Origin: Solirubrobacter phytolaccae
GTDB taxonomy: Bacteria > Actinomycetota > Thermoleophilia > Solirubrobacterales > Solirubrobacteraceae
DNA: 64,000 bases
Assembly (NCBI RefSeq): GCF_027587195.1
Contig: NZ_JAPDDP010000012.1
Location: 62,001-126,000, forward strand
Direction: 5' to 3'
The notes beneath the pieces were generated by a model. The model did no database searches. It had not been told where the DNA came from and saw only the letters and a program-made list of their open reading frames with translations. This document shows, piece by piece, positions 1 through 7,243 of this stretch (positions are counted from its first letter, which is position 1; every line of letters begins with the position of its first letter). Made by a program: the position numbers and the translations under genes.

Positions 1-196
1 GTTGGCTGCTTGGCCGCTCGGCGATGACCCGCCGCAGCGCTTGCTCTGCCTGCGAGCGCGTCAGGCCGTCAGCGTTGCCCGCAGTACGTTTCGGGCCAAA
101 CTTGCGATTGTGTCGCTTCCCGTCGGGGCCGCGCCAACGCGCGTAGTAGGAGCCCCACTTCTCGTAGATCTGGCCGGAGCCGTAGGGACGCTTCAT
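1..196 (-). CDS. Tyrosine-type site-specific integrase, N-terminal part (runs off the left edge)
   Basis: The minus-strand frame opens with ATG at 194-196 and stays open for 65 codons to the window edge. The visible N-terminus (MKRPYGSGQIYEKWG, then YYARWRGPDGKRHNRKFG, then a stretch rich in Lys/Arg ending LTRSQAEQALRRVIAE) matches the small arm-type DNA-binding domain found at the front of actinobacterial phage and ICE integrases. The core-binding and catalytic (R-H-R-Y) domains would lie left of the window, so activity cannot be judged. It starts 110 bases beyond the 3' end of tRNA-Pro and points away from it. That is the usual arrangement of an integrase beside its tRNA attachment site. 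The family assignment rests on the short N-terminus only. Confidence 0.72.
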   Translation of the reverse strand, partial: MKRPYGSGQIYEKWGSYYARWRGPDGKRHNRKFGPKRTAGNADGLTRSQAEQALRRVIAERPSSQ

Positions 197-224
197 GCGC
201 GGCCATGGGCACCCGCACGAGAAA

Positions 225-244
225 TGGGCCCGTATTGGGCCCGT
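225..244. promoter_or_regulatory. Two direct repeats TGGGCCCGT with 11-bp period upstream of the integrase
   Basis: TGGGCCCGT occurs at 225-233 and 236-244, one helical turn apart, 29 bases upstream of the integrase start. The position suits an operator or an arm-type integrase/excisionase site. The repeats are seen directly; the function is inferred. Confidence 0.35.
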
Positions 245-272
245 CGCCGTTCTCAGGTCAGCCCAAGAACGC

Positions 273-300
273 CGAAAGGCCCGCCGTAGCGGGCCTTTCG
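273..300 (-). terminator. Terminator hairpin after tRNA-Pro
   Basis: CGAAAGGCCCGC (273-284) and GCGGGCCTTTCG (289-300) form a perfect 12-bp stem with a 4-base loop, just downstream of the 3' end of tRNA-Pro on the minus strand. There is no long U run. Confidence 0.7.
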
Positions 301-305
301 TGTAG

Positions 306-379
306 TCGGGGAGACAGGATTTGAACCTGCGGCCGCCCGGCCCCCAGCCGGGTGCGCTACCAGACTGCGCCACTCCCCG
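306..379 (-). tRNA. tRNA-Pro(GGG)
   Basis: The minus strand folds as a complete cloverleaf of 74 nt. The acceptor stem is CGGGGAG/CTCCCCG, the discriminator base is A, the T arm contains GGTTCAAATCC, and the anticodon loop CTGGGGG gives anticodon GGG. CCA is not encoded. Its 3' end faces the integrase, which makes it the probable attachment site. Confidence 0.95.
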
Positions 380-406
380 TGGCTATGTCGTCGTCCGTTG
401 GTGAAG

Positions 407-477
407 AGCGGGCGACGGGAATCGAACCCGCCCTAAGAGCTTGGAAGGCTCCTGTGCAACCACAACACTTCGCCCGC
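407..477 (-). tRNA. tRNA-Gly(TCC)
   Basis: This is a 71-nt cloverleaf on the minus strand with acceptor stem GCGGGCG/CGCCCGC, T arm GGGTTCGATTCCC and anticodon loop CTTCCAA (anticodon TCC). It lies 27 bases upstream of tRNA-Pro and may be co-transcribed with it. CCA is not encoded. Confidence 0.95.
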
Positions 478-548
478 GGGCCGACTCCGGGCGCCATGAT
501 ATCGCCGCATCGGGTTGGTCGGGGTCGGATTCGGGGAATCATCTCTTC

Positions 549-686
549 ATGCAGATCCCTGGCGTCCATATCGAGACCCTGCATAACCCCGTCCGGTACA
601 CGTACGGACAGATCGAGAAGGCGTGTGCGATCGCGCAGATGCTGAATCGGGGGAAGCTGGTTCTCGTCGAGCCGCCGCAGCGCTGA
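549..686 (+). CDS. Possible small protein, 45 aa
   Basis: The frame runs from ATG at 549 to TGA at 684-686. The product begins MQIPGVHIETL and ends GKLVLVEPPQR, with a plausible amphipathic helix (YGQIEKACAIAQMLNRG). A purine run (GGGGAA) lies about 11 bases before the ATG. I do not recognise a family. It is the only protein-like frame in the interval between tRNA-Gly and the exported protein on the opposite strand, but it is short enough to be chance. Confidence 0.35.
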   Translation: MQIPGVHIETLHNPVRYTYGQIEKACAIAQMLNRGKLVLVEPPQR

Positions 687-695
687 GCGGACGCC

Positions 696-727
696 GTCGT
701 CGCCCTCCAATGGAGGAGGGGGACGAC
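696..727 (-). terminator. Hairpin between the small ORF and the exported protein gene
   Basis: The arms 696-708 and 715-727 pair over 12 of 13 positions (GTCGTC with GACGAC, CCCTCC with GGAGGG). The hairpin lies 62 bases beyond the stop codon of the minus-strand gene at 789 and could serve convergent transcription from both sides. Confidence 0.5.
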
Positions 728-788
728 GTTCGGTGAGTCCGGGCAGGAGCTGCGGGAGGCTTCGCTCCATCACTGATTCGGGGTCGGG

Positions 789-2852
789 TCAGTCCAGTCG
801 CGCCGCCGCGGCTGCCGCTTCCTGCTCGTCGTGGACGGGCGTGATGCGGACGGTCAGGGCGGCGCGGCTGAAGCTCTTCGCGCGGGCGATCTGGATGGCG
901 GCGGTCGGGCCCGGGCGCGGGTCGGACGACTGGGCCGCCGCGCGGATCGTGTGCACACCGGCGCCGGCGGGACGCGTGCCTACCGGCACGACGACGTAGC
1001 CGGAGCGCTCACTCCGCACCCACAGGTACTTCACGGACGCTAGCGGCACCAGCTTCGAGCCGACCGCGACGGACGAGCCGTCACGCAACACGGCCACGAT
1101 CCGCGCCGCTTTCCCCCCGTAGGACGGGAACAACACGTCCGCGGTGTAGCGGGCGGACCCGCTCCGACGTGTCGCCGTCCACGCCGTCTGGATGAAGTCG
1201 CGCGTGAAGCGATGCGTGACCCGCATCAACAGCCCGCGGGCGCTCACGGCTCCGGTCGCGCGGAGGTCGGTGAACGCGCCCGCGTAGGCGCGGCCGACCG
1301 ACGCCGACGACACCGCGCCCACCCCACGCGGCGCCTTCAGCAGCGTCAACGGACGCACACCCGGCACCACGCGAGAACGACCGACCTGCGAGGCGGCGAC
1401 GCGGCGTCCGGCCACGTCCCGCACCATCAGGCCGAAGGACGCGGGCGGACGACCGCCGACGTTCGCGGCAACCTCCTGCGCACCGTCGAAGAGCCGCGCG
1501 AGATCGAGCCCGCCGTAGGGGAACGCGTTCTGGTTGACGGCGACGATCGCGGTGTTGTACTTCGGGGTCGTCACGGCGAGCCGGCCGATGTCGGGATCGA
1601 AGGCGTAGAGCGCGGGCGGCTCGGTGCCGCGCATCGAGCCCATGCCGGCGTCGATCGCGCGCGCCGCGTTCGCCATCACGCGCGCCACGGCCAAGCGGGC
1701 GGAGCCGACGCCCTGCGGCACCTTGTTGACGTCGAAGAACAACGGGTCGGGCACACCGCCGGACGAGCGACCCGCCACGCGCGCGTAGAAGTCGAACCCG
1801 CGGTCGAGCATGTACTTGCTGTACCGCGCCCACTCGGCGCCCGGCAGCAGCGACTGAGCCCCGGTCGCGACGCCGATCAGCGCCTCCTGCGTGAGGCCGA
1901 ACTTCTTGCCCTGGTGCCAGCGGTCGAAGCCGAGGCCGGAGTCCCAGTTCATGTAACCGCTGTGGGTCCAGTAGCCGCTGATCACGCGCTTGATCCACTC
2001 GTGCGCGAGCGAGCGGGAGCCGGCGGGCAGCGCGGGCATGCCGGCGCGGCGGGCCTGGTCGTAGAAGCGCGTGAAGGTCAGGACGATGTTCGCGTACTCG
2101 GCGCTGTCCACGTTCTTGTCGACGTTGAGCGGCAGGTGCGGGAGGTAGTGGAAGCGCATGCCGGGGCCGAAGTTGCCGATCCGGCCGTTGCCCGCACGCG
2201 CCTCGTTGAAGAAGCGGCGCAGCTGGAGGGACATGTCACGCCGCAGCAGCGTCTTGTCGCCGGTCACCTCCGCGTCGGCGGCGTACATCAGCGAGTACCA
2301 GTTCACCTGGTTCAGGCGGATGGTCGGGTAGCGCCAGAACTTGCCGCGCGCGGTGCGGTGGATCGCGTCGCGGATGCCCTCGACGGTCGACTCGGGCAGG
2401 TCGAGCTCCTTGCGCGCACGGTACGCGTAGACGAGCCCGTCGACCACCTCGGCGTCGAACACGAGGTGCTGGAAGCCACGGCCGCTCATGGAGTTCACCC
2501 ACCCGGGCGCGTGGATCTGCCCGACGGTGGGCTTGGTGACGTAGGGACCGCCGGGATGCACCAGACGAGCCGCGAGCGCACGGGCGCGCGCATCGTTGCG
2601 GGACGGTCCTTCGTGGCCCTTCATCGCGGCCACGGCGTGCGTGAGGAGCAGCATCGAGTTCGCCATCGGCTCGACACCACCGCCGCCGAGCTTGTAGTAG
2701 CCGGCATCGCCGTCCCAGCGCTTGTCGAGCGTCTGCTCCATGCGGTCGGCGAACTGGAAGTACGCGGCGTCGTCGTAGTCGGCGGCGGACGCCACGTTGG
2801 GTACAGCGAGGATCAGCGCCGCGGCGGCCGCGGCGAGGAGGGAGCGCTTCAC
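789..2852 (-). CDS. Exported protein of unknown function, 687 aa
   Basis: The start is GTG (MKRSLLAAAAAALILAVPN), giving a classic signal peptide with a likely cleavage site after ASA near residue 23. The mature N-terminal 400 residues are helical and rich in Trp, Tyr and His (for example RLNQVNWYSLMYAADAEV and WTHSGYMNWDSGLGFDRW). They have the look of an alpha/alpha-toroid such as those in polysaccharide lyases and unsaturated glucuronyl hydrolases. The C-terminal part looks like beta-sandwich sequence. No catalytic signature was recognised, so carbohydrate binding or cleavage is only an inference. The gene is divergent from the FHA gene at 3018 and appears to be a single transcription unit. 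Confidence 0.75.
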   Translation of the reverse strand: MKRSLLAAAAAALILAVPNVASAADYDDAAYFQFADRMEQTLDKRWDGDAGYYKLGGGGVEPMANSMLLLTHAVAAMKGHEGPSRNDARARALAARLVHPGGPYVTKPTVGQIHAPGWVNSMSGRGFQHLVFDAEVVDGLVYAYRARKELDLPESTVEGIRDAIHRTARGKFWRYPTIRLNQVNWYSLMYAADAEVTGDKTLLRRDMSLQLRRFFNEARAGNGRIGNFGPGMRFHYLPHLPLNVDKNVDSAEYANIVLTFTRFYDQARRAGMPALPAGSRSLAHEWIKRVISGYWTHSGYMNWDSGLGFDRWHQGKKFGLTQEALIGVATGAQSLLPGAEWARYSKYMLDRGFDFYARVAGRSSGGVPDPLFFDVNKVPQGVGSARLAVARVMANAARAIDAGMGSMRGTEPPALYAFDPDIGRLAVTTPKYNTAIVAVNQNAFPYGGLDLARLFDGAQEVAANVGGRPPASFGLMVRDVAGRRVAASQVGRSRVVPGVRPLTLLKAPRGVGAVSSASVGRAYAGAFTDLRATGAVSARGLLMRVTHRFTRDFIQTAWTATRRSGSARYTADVLFPSYGGKAARIVAVLRDGSSVAVGSKLVPLASVKYLWVRSERSGYVVVPVGTRPAGAGVHTIRAAAQSSDPRPGPTAAIQIARAKSFSRAALTVRITPVHDEQEAAAAAARLD

Positions 2853-2925
2853 TTTGAGGGGCCTTTCGGGGTCTGCCTGGGGAGTGACCCAGACGTTCCC
2901 GGACCGGCGGCATGTCGCCTACGCG

Positions 2926-2976
2926 CCAAGGGTGGGACCGCACACCCCCGAGGTGGACCCCGCTCCCACCCCTTGG
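2926..2976. repeat. Imperfect palindrome in a divergent promoter region
   Basis: CCAAGGGTGGGA (2926-2937) and TCCCACCCCTTGG (2964-2976) are inverted with one extra base in the right arm. The interval contains CACACCCCC, also seen in the larger palindromes at 24.3 and 51.7 kb. It sits between the divergent genes at 2852 and 3018 and could be an operator. Confidence 0.4.
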
Positions 2977-3017
2977 TGGCCCACATTCGCGGGGCGCTCA
3001 CGGTTACGCTCCGTCAC

Positions 3018-3701
3018 GTGCCCGATTCACCGCTCGACGCCCACGTCGCCACGCCCCAGGACCTCAAGGAGCGGATCGCCGCCGAGCGCCGCGGCACGCC
3101 CTTCCTCGTCTACCGCGACGCGAACGACCTGCAGGTGATCGTCGAGCTCGCGCCGGGCGGCGAGCAGCTCACGATCGGGCGCCGGCCGACGAACGACGTG
3201 GTGCTCGACTGGGACAGTGAGATCTCACGCGTGCACGCGGCGCTCGAGCGGATGGGGGACGACTGGACGGTCGTCGACGACGGGCTCTCCCACAACGGCA
3301 CCTACCTCAACGGCGCGCGCGTGACCTCACGGCAGCGCCTGAAGGACGGCGACGTGCTGACCGTGGGCGAGGTCGCCCTGGCGTTCCGCGCGCCCGGCGG
3401 TGAGTCGATGTCGCGGCCGACGGTCACGGCGATGGGCCCGCACGTCGGCGAGCTGCTCACGCCGGCTCAGCGCCGCGTGCTGGTCGCGCTGTGCCGGCCC
3501 TTCAAGGACTCCACGTACGCGACGCCCGCGACCAACCAGCAGATCGCGGACGAGCTCGTGGTGAGCGTCGACGCCGTCAAGTCGACGCTGCGGGCGCTGT
3601 TCGAGGTCTTCGGCGTCGACGCGCTCCCGCAGAACCAGAAGCGCGCCTCGCTGGCGCTTCAGGCGCTGCGGACGGGCGTGATCACCCGCCGCGACCTGTG
3701 A
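3018..3701 (+). CDS. FHA-domain protein with C-terminal winged-helix-like region
   Basis: The product is 227 aa from GTG at 3018. Residues about 50-125 form an FHA phosphothreonine-binding domain: LTIGRRPTNDVVL, then SRVHAALE, then LSHNGTYLNG, the conserved G-R, S-x-x-H and N-G signatures. Residues about 140-225 resemble a helix-turn-helix domain (LTPAQRRVLVALCRPF, TNQQIADELVVSVDAVKSTLRALF). A longer frame is open upstream, but this GTG follows a TACGCT box by 7 bases, which suits a leaderless start. The gene is convergent with a Ser/Thr kinase and overlaps its end by 20 bases. A link between kinase and FHA protein (phosphopeptide-gated transcription control) is likely but not shown. Confidence 0.82.
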   Translation: MPDSPLDAHVATPQDLKERIAAERRGTPFLVYRDANDLQVIVELAPGGEQLTIGRRPTNDVVLDWDSEISRVHAALERMGDDWTVVDDGLSHNGTYLNGARVTSRQRLKDGDVLTVGEVALAFRAPGGESMSRPTVTAMGPHVGELLTPAQRRVLVALCRPFKDSTYATPATNQQIADELVVSVDAVKSTLRALFEVFGVDALPQNQKRASLALQALRTGVITRRDL

Positions 3702-5703
3702 GGACGCGGCTGAGCGTGTTCTCGGGCTGGCTGCCGACCCACAGCGTGTCGCGGTCCTTGTCGAGCGCGAGCGAGAACGGGTTCACGCTGAGCCGCAGCG
3801 GGTCGCCGACCACCTGCGAGCGCTCCGCGTCGATCGTGTAGAGGTCGCTCGAGCTGTAGTTGGTGACGTAGATCACGCCCTTGCCGATCGCGAGCTGGCG
3901 CGGCTGCTGGCCGACGCTGATCGGGATCACGTCGCCGGTCGCCGTCGTGATCTTGTAGACCACGTTGTCCTGCGGCGCCGCCGCCCACAGCGCGCCGTCG
4001 CGGTAGACGAGATCCTCGCTGCGGTGGTTGCCGACGCGGATCGTCTTCTCCACCTCGCCCGTGTCCAGGTCCACGCGTTGCACGCGCGCGCGGCGGCGGG
4101 CGGCGACCCAGAGCGCGCTCGGGCTGCTCGTCATCGACATGATCCCCCACGGGAACGCGACGGTCTCGAGGACCTCGCCGGTCGTCGGGTCGATCTTCAG
4201 CAGCTGATCCGGCGCGTCGTTGCCGGGGACGACCGCCACCCACACGGCGTCCTTGGCCGTCTCGACCGCGGCGGGCGAGAAGGGCAGGGTGATCGGGGCG
4301 CCCTGGGGCTTGCCCGTGCGCTGGTCCAGCCGGACGAGCCGGTTCGCGCGAGCCACGCTCAGCCACAGCGAGCCGAAGCCGAACGCGCCGTCGTCGACCC
4401 CGAGGCCGATCTTCGGCGAGTACGAGCGGACCTTGCCCGTCTCGGCGGAGACGATGCGCAGGCGTTCCTGGCGGAAGGAGCCGACGAAAACGTTGTCCTC
4501 GTGGACGCGCACGACGTTGGGGCGACGGCCGACGGTGAACTCGTCCGCGACCCGGAGCTCGCCGGGTTCGGTCGTGGGTGTGGCGGTGGCGGTTTTCGTC
4601 GCTGTGGGCGTCGGCGTGGCGGACGGTTCGGGGTCGCCGATGCCGGAGGCGACCGCCGCGGCGATCCCGACGCCCACCGCGGCCAGCAGCGCGACACCGA
4701 GCAAGGCGCTGCGGCGTTTTCCGCCTGGATTCGAGCGATCGAGGTAGTTTGTCTCAGCCTCATCCTGAGGTTGAGCTATGACGTTCGGCTGCGGCTTCGC
4801 GGCGCTGACCGTGGGTGATTCGACGGGCGCGGCGGCGCCCTTGGCGACCAAGCGTTCTCTTAGTGCCGGTTGCTCGTTGGCGGCGGCGGCTCGGGCGGCC
4901 CGGCCGAGGTCTCCGGCCGACGGGTAGCGCTCCTCGGGGTCCTTGGCGAGCGCGCGCTCGACGACGACGTCGAACGGCTCTGGTGCCCCGTGGTCGGACG
5001 GCTTCGGCGGCGGGTCGTTCAGGTGCGCCCACAGCCGCGCCTCGTCGCCCTCGCGCTTGAACGGGACCTCGCCCGTGAGCGTGAAATACAGGAGGCAGCC
5101 GAGCGCGTAGACGTCGGCGCGCGCGTCGATCCGCTCGCCGCGGATCTGCTCGGGCGCGACGTAGTCCAGCGTGCCGACCCAGTGGCCGGGCTTCGTCGAG
5201 CCGGCGATGCTCAGCGCGTGCTTGGTCAGACCGAAGTCCGTCAGGTAGACGTGGTCCTCGGGGCCGAGCAGGACGTTGGCGGGCTTGATGTCGCGATGGA
5301 CGAGCCCGGCGCTGTGCGCGGCGTCGAGCGCACTGCCGAGCTGGGCGGTGATGTGCGCGGCCCGCTGCGGCGCGAGCGGGCCCTCGCGTCTGACGAGGCT
5401 CCGCACGTCGTCGCCGGCCACGTAGCGCATCGCGATGTACGCGATCCCGTTCTCGTCGCCCGCGTAGTAGATCGGGATGACGTTGGGATGGTCGATGCTC
5501 GCCGCGACCTTCGACTCGCGTACGAACCGCGCCCGGACCGTCTGGTCCTCCAGCAGGCCGCCGGCGATGACCTTCAGCGCGACCGTGCGGTCGAGCGCGA
5601 GCTGCGTCGCCCGGTACACGACACCCATGCCGCCCCGCCCCGCGACCGTCTCGATCCGGTGGCCGGCGAACACGGTTCCCGGTTGCAGCTCTCCTCCTGC
5701 CAT
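3682..5703 (-). CDS. Membrane Ser/Thr protein kinase with extracellular beta-propeller
   Basis: The kinase domain (about residues 10-265) has the glycine loop GRGGMGVVY, catalytic Lys in VALKVI (about 44), HRDIKPAN (Asp about 138), DFG (about 156) and APEQIRGERIDARADVYALG. A Pro/Ala-rich linker, one transmembrane helix (about 332-354, LLGVALLAAVGVGIAAAVAS), a Thr/Pro stalk and a C-terminal domain of repeated blades (GSLWLSVARANRLVRLD, GALWAAAPQDNVVYKI) follow. The propeller resembles Vgb/NHL types and is predicted to be outside the cell as a sensor. ATG at 5703 was chosen because it precedes the kinase fold closely. ATG at 5742 has a better GGGGTGG ribosome site, and TTG at 5772 is also open. 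The family phosphorylates Ser/Thr on partner proteins; the adjacent FHA protein is a candidate. Confidence 0.9.
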   Translation of the reverse strand: MAGGELQPGTVFAGHRIETVAGRGGMGVVYRATQLALDRTVALKVIAGGLLEDQTVRARFVRESKVAASIDHPNVIPIYYAGDENGIAYIAMRYVAGDDVRSLVRREGPLAPQRAAHITAQLGSALDAAHSAGLVHRDIKPANVLLGPEDHVYLTDFGLTKHALSIAGSTKPGHWVGTLDYVAPEQIRGERIDARADVYALGCLLYFTLTGEVPFKREGDEARLWAHLNDPPPKPSDHGAPEPFDVVVERALAKDPEERYPSAGDLGRAARAAAANEQPALRERLVAKGAAAPVESPTVSAAKPQPNVIAQPQDEAETNYLDRSNPGGKRRSALLGVALLAAVGVGIAAAVASGIGDPEPSATPTPTATKTATATPTTEPGELRVADEFTVGRRPNVVRVHEDNVFVGSFRQERLRIVSAETGKVRSYSPKIGLGVDDGAFGFGSLWLSVARANRLVRLDQRTGKPQGAPITLPFSPAAVETAKDAVWVAVVPGNDAPDQLLKIDPTTGEVLETVAFPWGIMSMTSSPSALWVAARRRARVQRVDLDTGEVEKTIRVGNHRSEDLVYRDGALWAAAPQDNVVYKITTATGDVIPISVGQQPRQLAIGKGVIYVTNYSSSDLYTIDAERSQVVGDPLRLSVNPFSLALDKDRDTLWVGSQPENTLSRVLTGRGG

Positions 5704-5798
5704 CGGCGTGAGGTATATCGAGCGGTCGCCCTGAACCAGCATCCACCCCGTCGTAACGGACGGGGCGAACAAAGGTGGCGCAGGTACGCGCTAAAGAG

Positions 5799-5869
5799 CG
5801 GGGGACCGAGGAATCGAACCTCGAGCAATGGTTTTGGAGACCATGATGTTGCCGTTACACCAGTCCCCC
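5799..5869 (-). tRNA. tRNA-Trp(CCA)
   Basis: This is a 71-nt cloverleaf on the minus strand with acceptor GGGGGAC/GTCCCCC, T arm GAGGTTCGATTCCTC, anticodon loop CTCCAAA (anticodon CCA) and discriminator G. CCA is not encoded. Confidence 0.95.
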
Positions 5870-5894
5870 TCGGACTAGCCAGGCGCCCATTGTA

Positions 5895-6542
5895 GTGACC
5901 TCGCGAGACGGTTCCATCCGAGGCCCATGCGAACATACGTTCGTGCCATGGGAACCGGGCGACAAGGCGGCGTATGCGTACCTCTTCGGGTGGTACCTCG
6001 GCGACGGTTGCGTCTCGGATGTCGGGCGGGCGTACCAGCTCGTGATCACGTGCGACAGCCGGTACCCCGCGATCATCGAAGAGTGCGCCCGCGCGCTCGA
6101 GGCCGCGGTTCCCGGACGCCGTGCGCGCGTCCGCCCGCACAAGACGCACAACTTTGTCCGCATCGAATCGGGCTGGGTCAACTGGCCGGAGGCCTTCCCG
6201 CAGCATGCCCGGGGCCGCAAGCACGAGCGGCCGATCGCGCTGGAGCTCTGGCAGCTCGCGATCGTCGCGAGGTACCCCTGGGAGTTCCTGCGCGGCCTCA
6301 TCCACTCCGACGGTTGCCGGACGACGAACACGTTCAAGACGAAACTCCCGAGCGGACGCGTCGCGGAGTACTCCTACACGCGCTACTTCTTCTCGAACGT
6401 CTCCGCCGACATCCGCGGCCTGTTCTGCGCGACCTGCGACCAACTCGGCCTCCGTTGGACGAAGTCGAACCGCCGCAACATCTCGATCTCGCACCGCACG
6501 AGCGTCGCTCTGCTCGACGAGCACGTGGGCCCGAAGGCATGA
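5895..6542 (+). CDS. Free-standing LAGLIDADG-type protein
   Basis: The 215-aa product from GTG 5895 carries two LAGLIDADG-like motifs, LFGWYLGDG (30-38) and FLRGLIHSDG (131-140). These are spaced as in single-chain homing endonucleases with two pseudo-symmetric halves, and each ends in an acidic residue followed by Gly. There is no intein or intron around it: it stands alone between tRNA-Trp (minus) and tRNA-Leu (plus). Known members cut long DNA sites and spread their own gene; many actinobacterial free-standing copies have no proven activity. Motif acidic residues are intact (Asp 37 and Asp 139), so nuclease activity is possible. The start could be later, because the conserved part begins near CEHTFVPW. 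Confidence 0.78.
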   Translation: MTSRDGSIRGPCEHTFVPWEPGDKAAYAYLFGWYLGDGCVSDVGRAYQLVITCDSRYPAIIEECARALEAAVPGRRARVRPHKTHNFVRIESGWVNWPEAFPQHARGRKHERPIALELWQLAIVARYPWEFLRGLIHSDGCRTTNTFKTKLPSGRVAEYSYTRYFFSNVSADIRGLFCATCDQLGLRWTKSNRRNISISHRTSVALLDEHVGPKA

Positions 6543-6562
6543 CGCGTACCATGGTCGGCCCC

Positions 6563-6644
6563 GCGGGCGTGGTGGAATTGGTAGACACGCCGGCTTTAGG
6601 TGCCGGTGCCGCAAGGTGTGGGGGTTCGAGTCCCTCCGCCCGCA
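6563..6644 (+). tRNA. tRNA-Leu(TAG)
   Basis: This is an 82-nt class II tRNA with acceptor GCGGGCG/CGCCCGC, a long variable arm (GTGCCGCAAGGTGT region), T arm GGGTTCGAGTCCC and anticodon loop TTTAGGT (anticodon TAG). CCA is not encoded. Confidence 0.95.
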
Positions 6645-6655
6645 TTTCGGGGTTG

Positions 6656-7195
6656 TCAGGTGAACGGGCTCGGCGCCGGCACGCGCTGGATCTCGGGCAG
6701 GTCGCCGTAGACCTCGGTGCCGTTGCTCGTGGTCGTGGCGACGCTGACGCCGTGGCGGGCGGCGGTCTCGTCGGCGATCCACTCGACCTTTCGACTCGGG
6801 TCGGGGCTGCCGAACATCAGGATCGCGCACGGTTCGTCGCCCGCGCCCACGGTGATGTGGGCGGTGCCGGGCGGGGAGTGCAGGTAGTCCCACTGACGCA
6901 TGCGGCGCTCTTCGCCCTCGACGATCGCGAGGCACTCGCCGCTGAGGACGATGAAGCCCTCCTGGGCGGCTTCGGCGTGGTAGAAGCCGTTGGACTCGCC
7001 CGGCTGGAAGACGTGGACGTGCAGGCCCATGCCGGGCTGGGAGGGGTCGGCGTCCGGGGCGTCGAAGGCGCGCCAGGCGCCGAAGCCCGGGGCGGCCTCC
7101 CAGGCCATCTCGCCGAGGTTGAGGATGAACCAGCCGCCGTCGACGGGCACCTTGCCCTGCGGCGTGGTCTCGATGTGGGCGGGCGGGACGCGCAT
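6656..7195 (-). CDS. Cupin-domain protein
   Basis: The 179-aa product has a cupin fold: LHVHVFQPGESNGFYHAEAAQEGFIV carries the first motif (His residues and Glu) and YLHSPPGTAHITVG the second (Pro, Gly, His). These residues usually hold a divalent metal. There is no signal peptide, so it is cytoplasmic. Family members range from dioxygenases and isomerases to sugar-binding proteins, and nothing here narrows the substrate. A TAGCGT box 6 bases before the ATG suggests a leaderless transcript. The stop lies 12 bases beyond the convergent tRNA-Leu. Confidence 0.82.
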   Translation of the reverse strand: MRVPPAHIETTPQGKVPVDGGWFILNLGEMAWEAAPGFGAWRAFDAPDADPSQPGMGLHVHVFQPGESNGFYHAEAAQEGFIVLSGECLAIVEGEERRMRQWDYLHSPPGTAHITVGAGDEPCAILMFGSPDPSRKVEWIADETAARHGVSVATTTSNGTEVYGDLPEIQRVPAPSPFT

Positions 7196-7243
7196 GTGCC
7201 GACGCTACCTGAATGGGCAGCGCCGGCACACCGGTGGTTCAGG

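Noticed and set aside
1212-3017. A very long plus-strand open frame (602 codons) ahead of the FHA gene
   Set aside because: It is antisense to the exported protein at 789-2852, is Arg/Ala/His-rich without structure, and exists because of high GC. Only the part from 3018 is protein-like.
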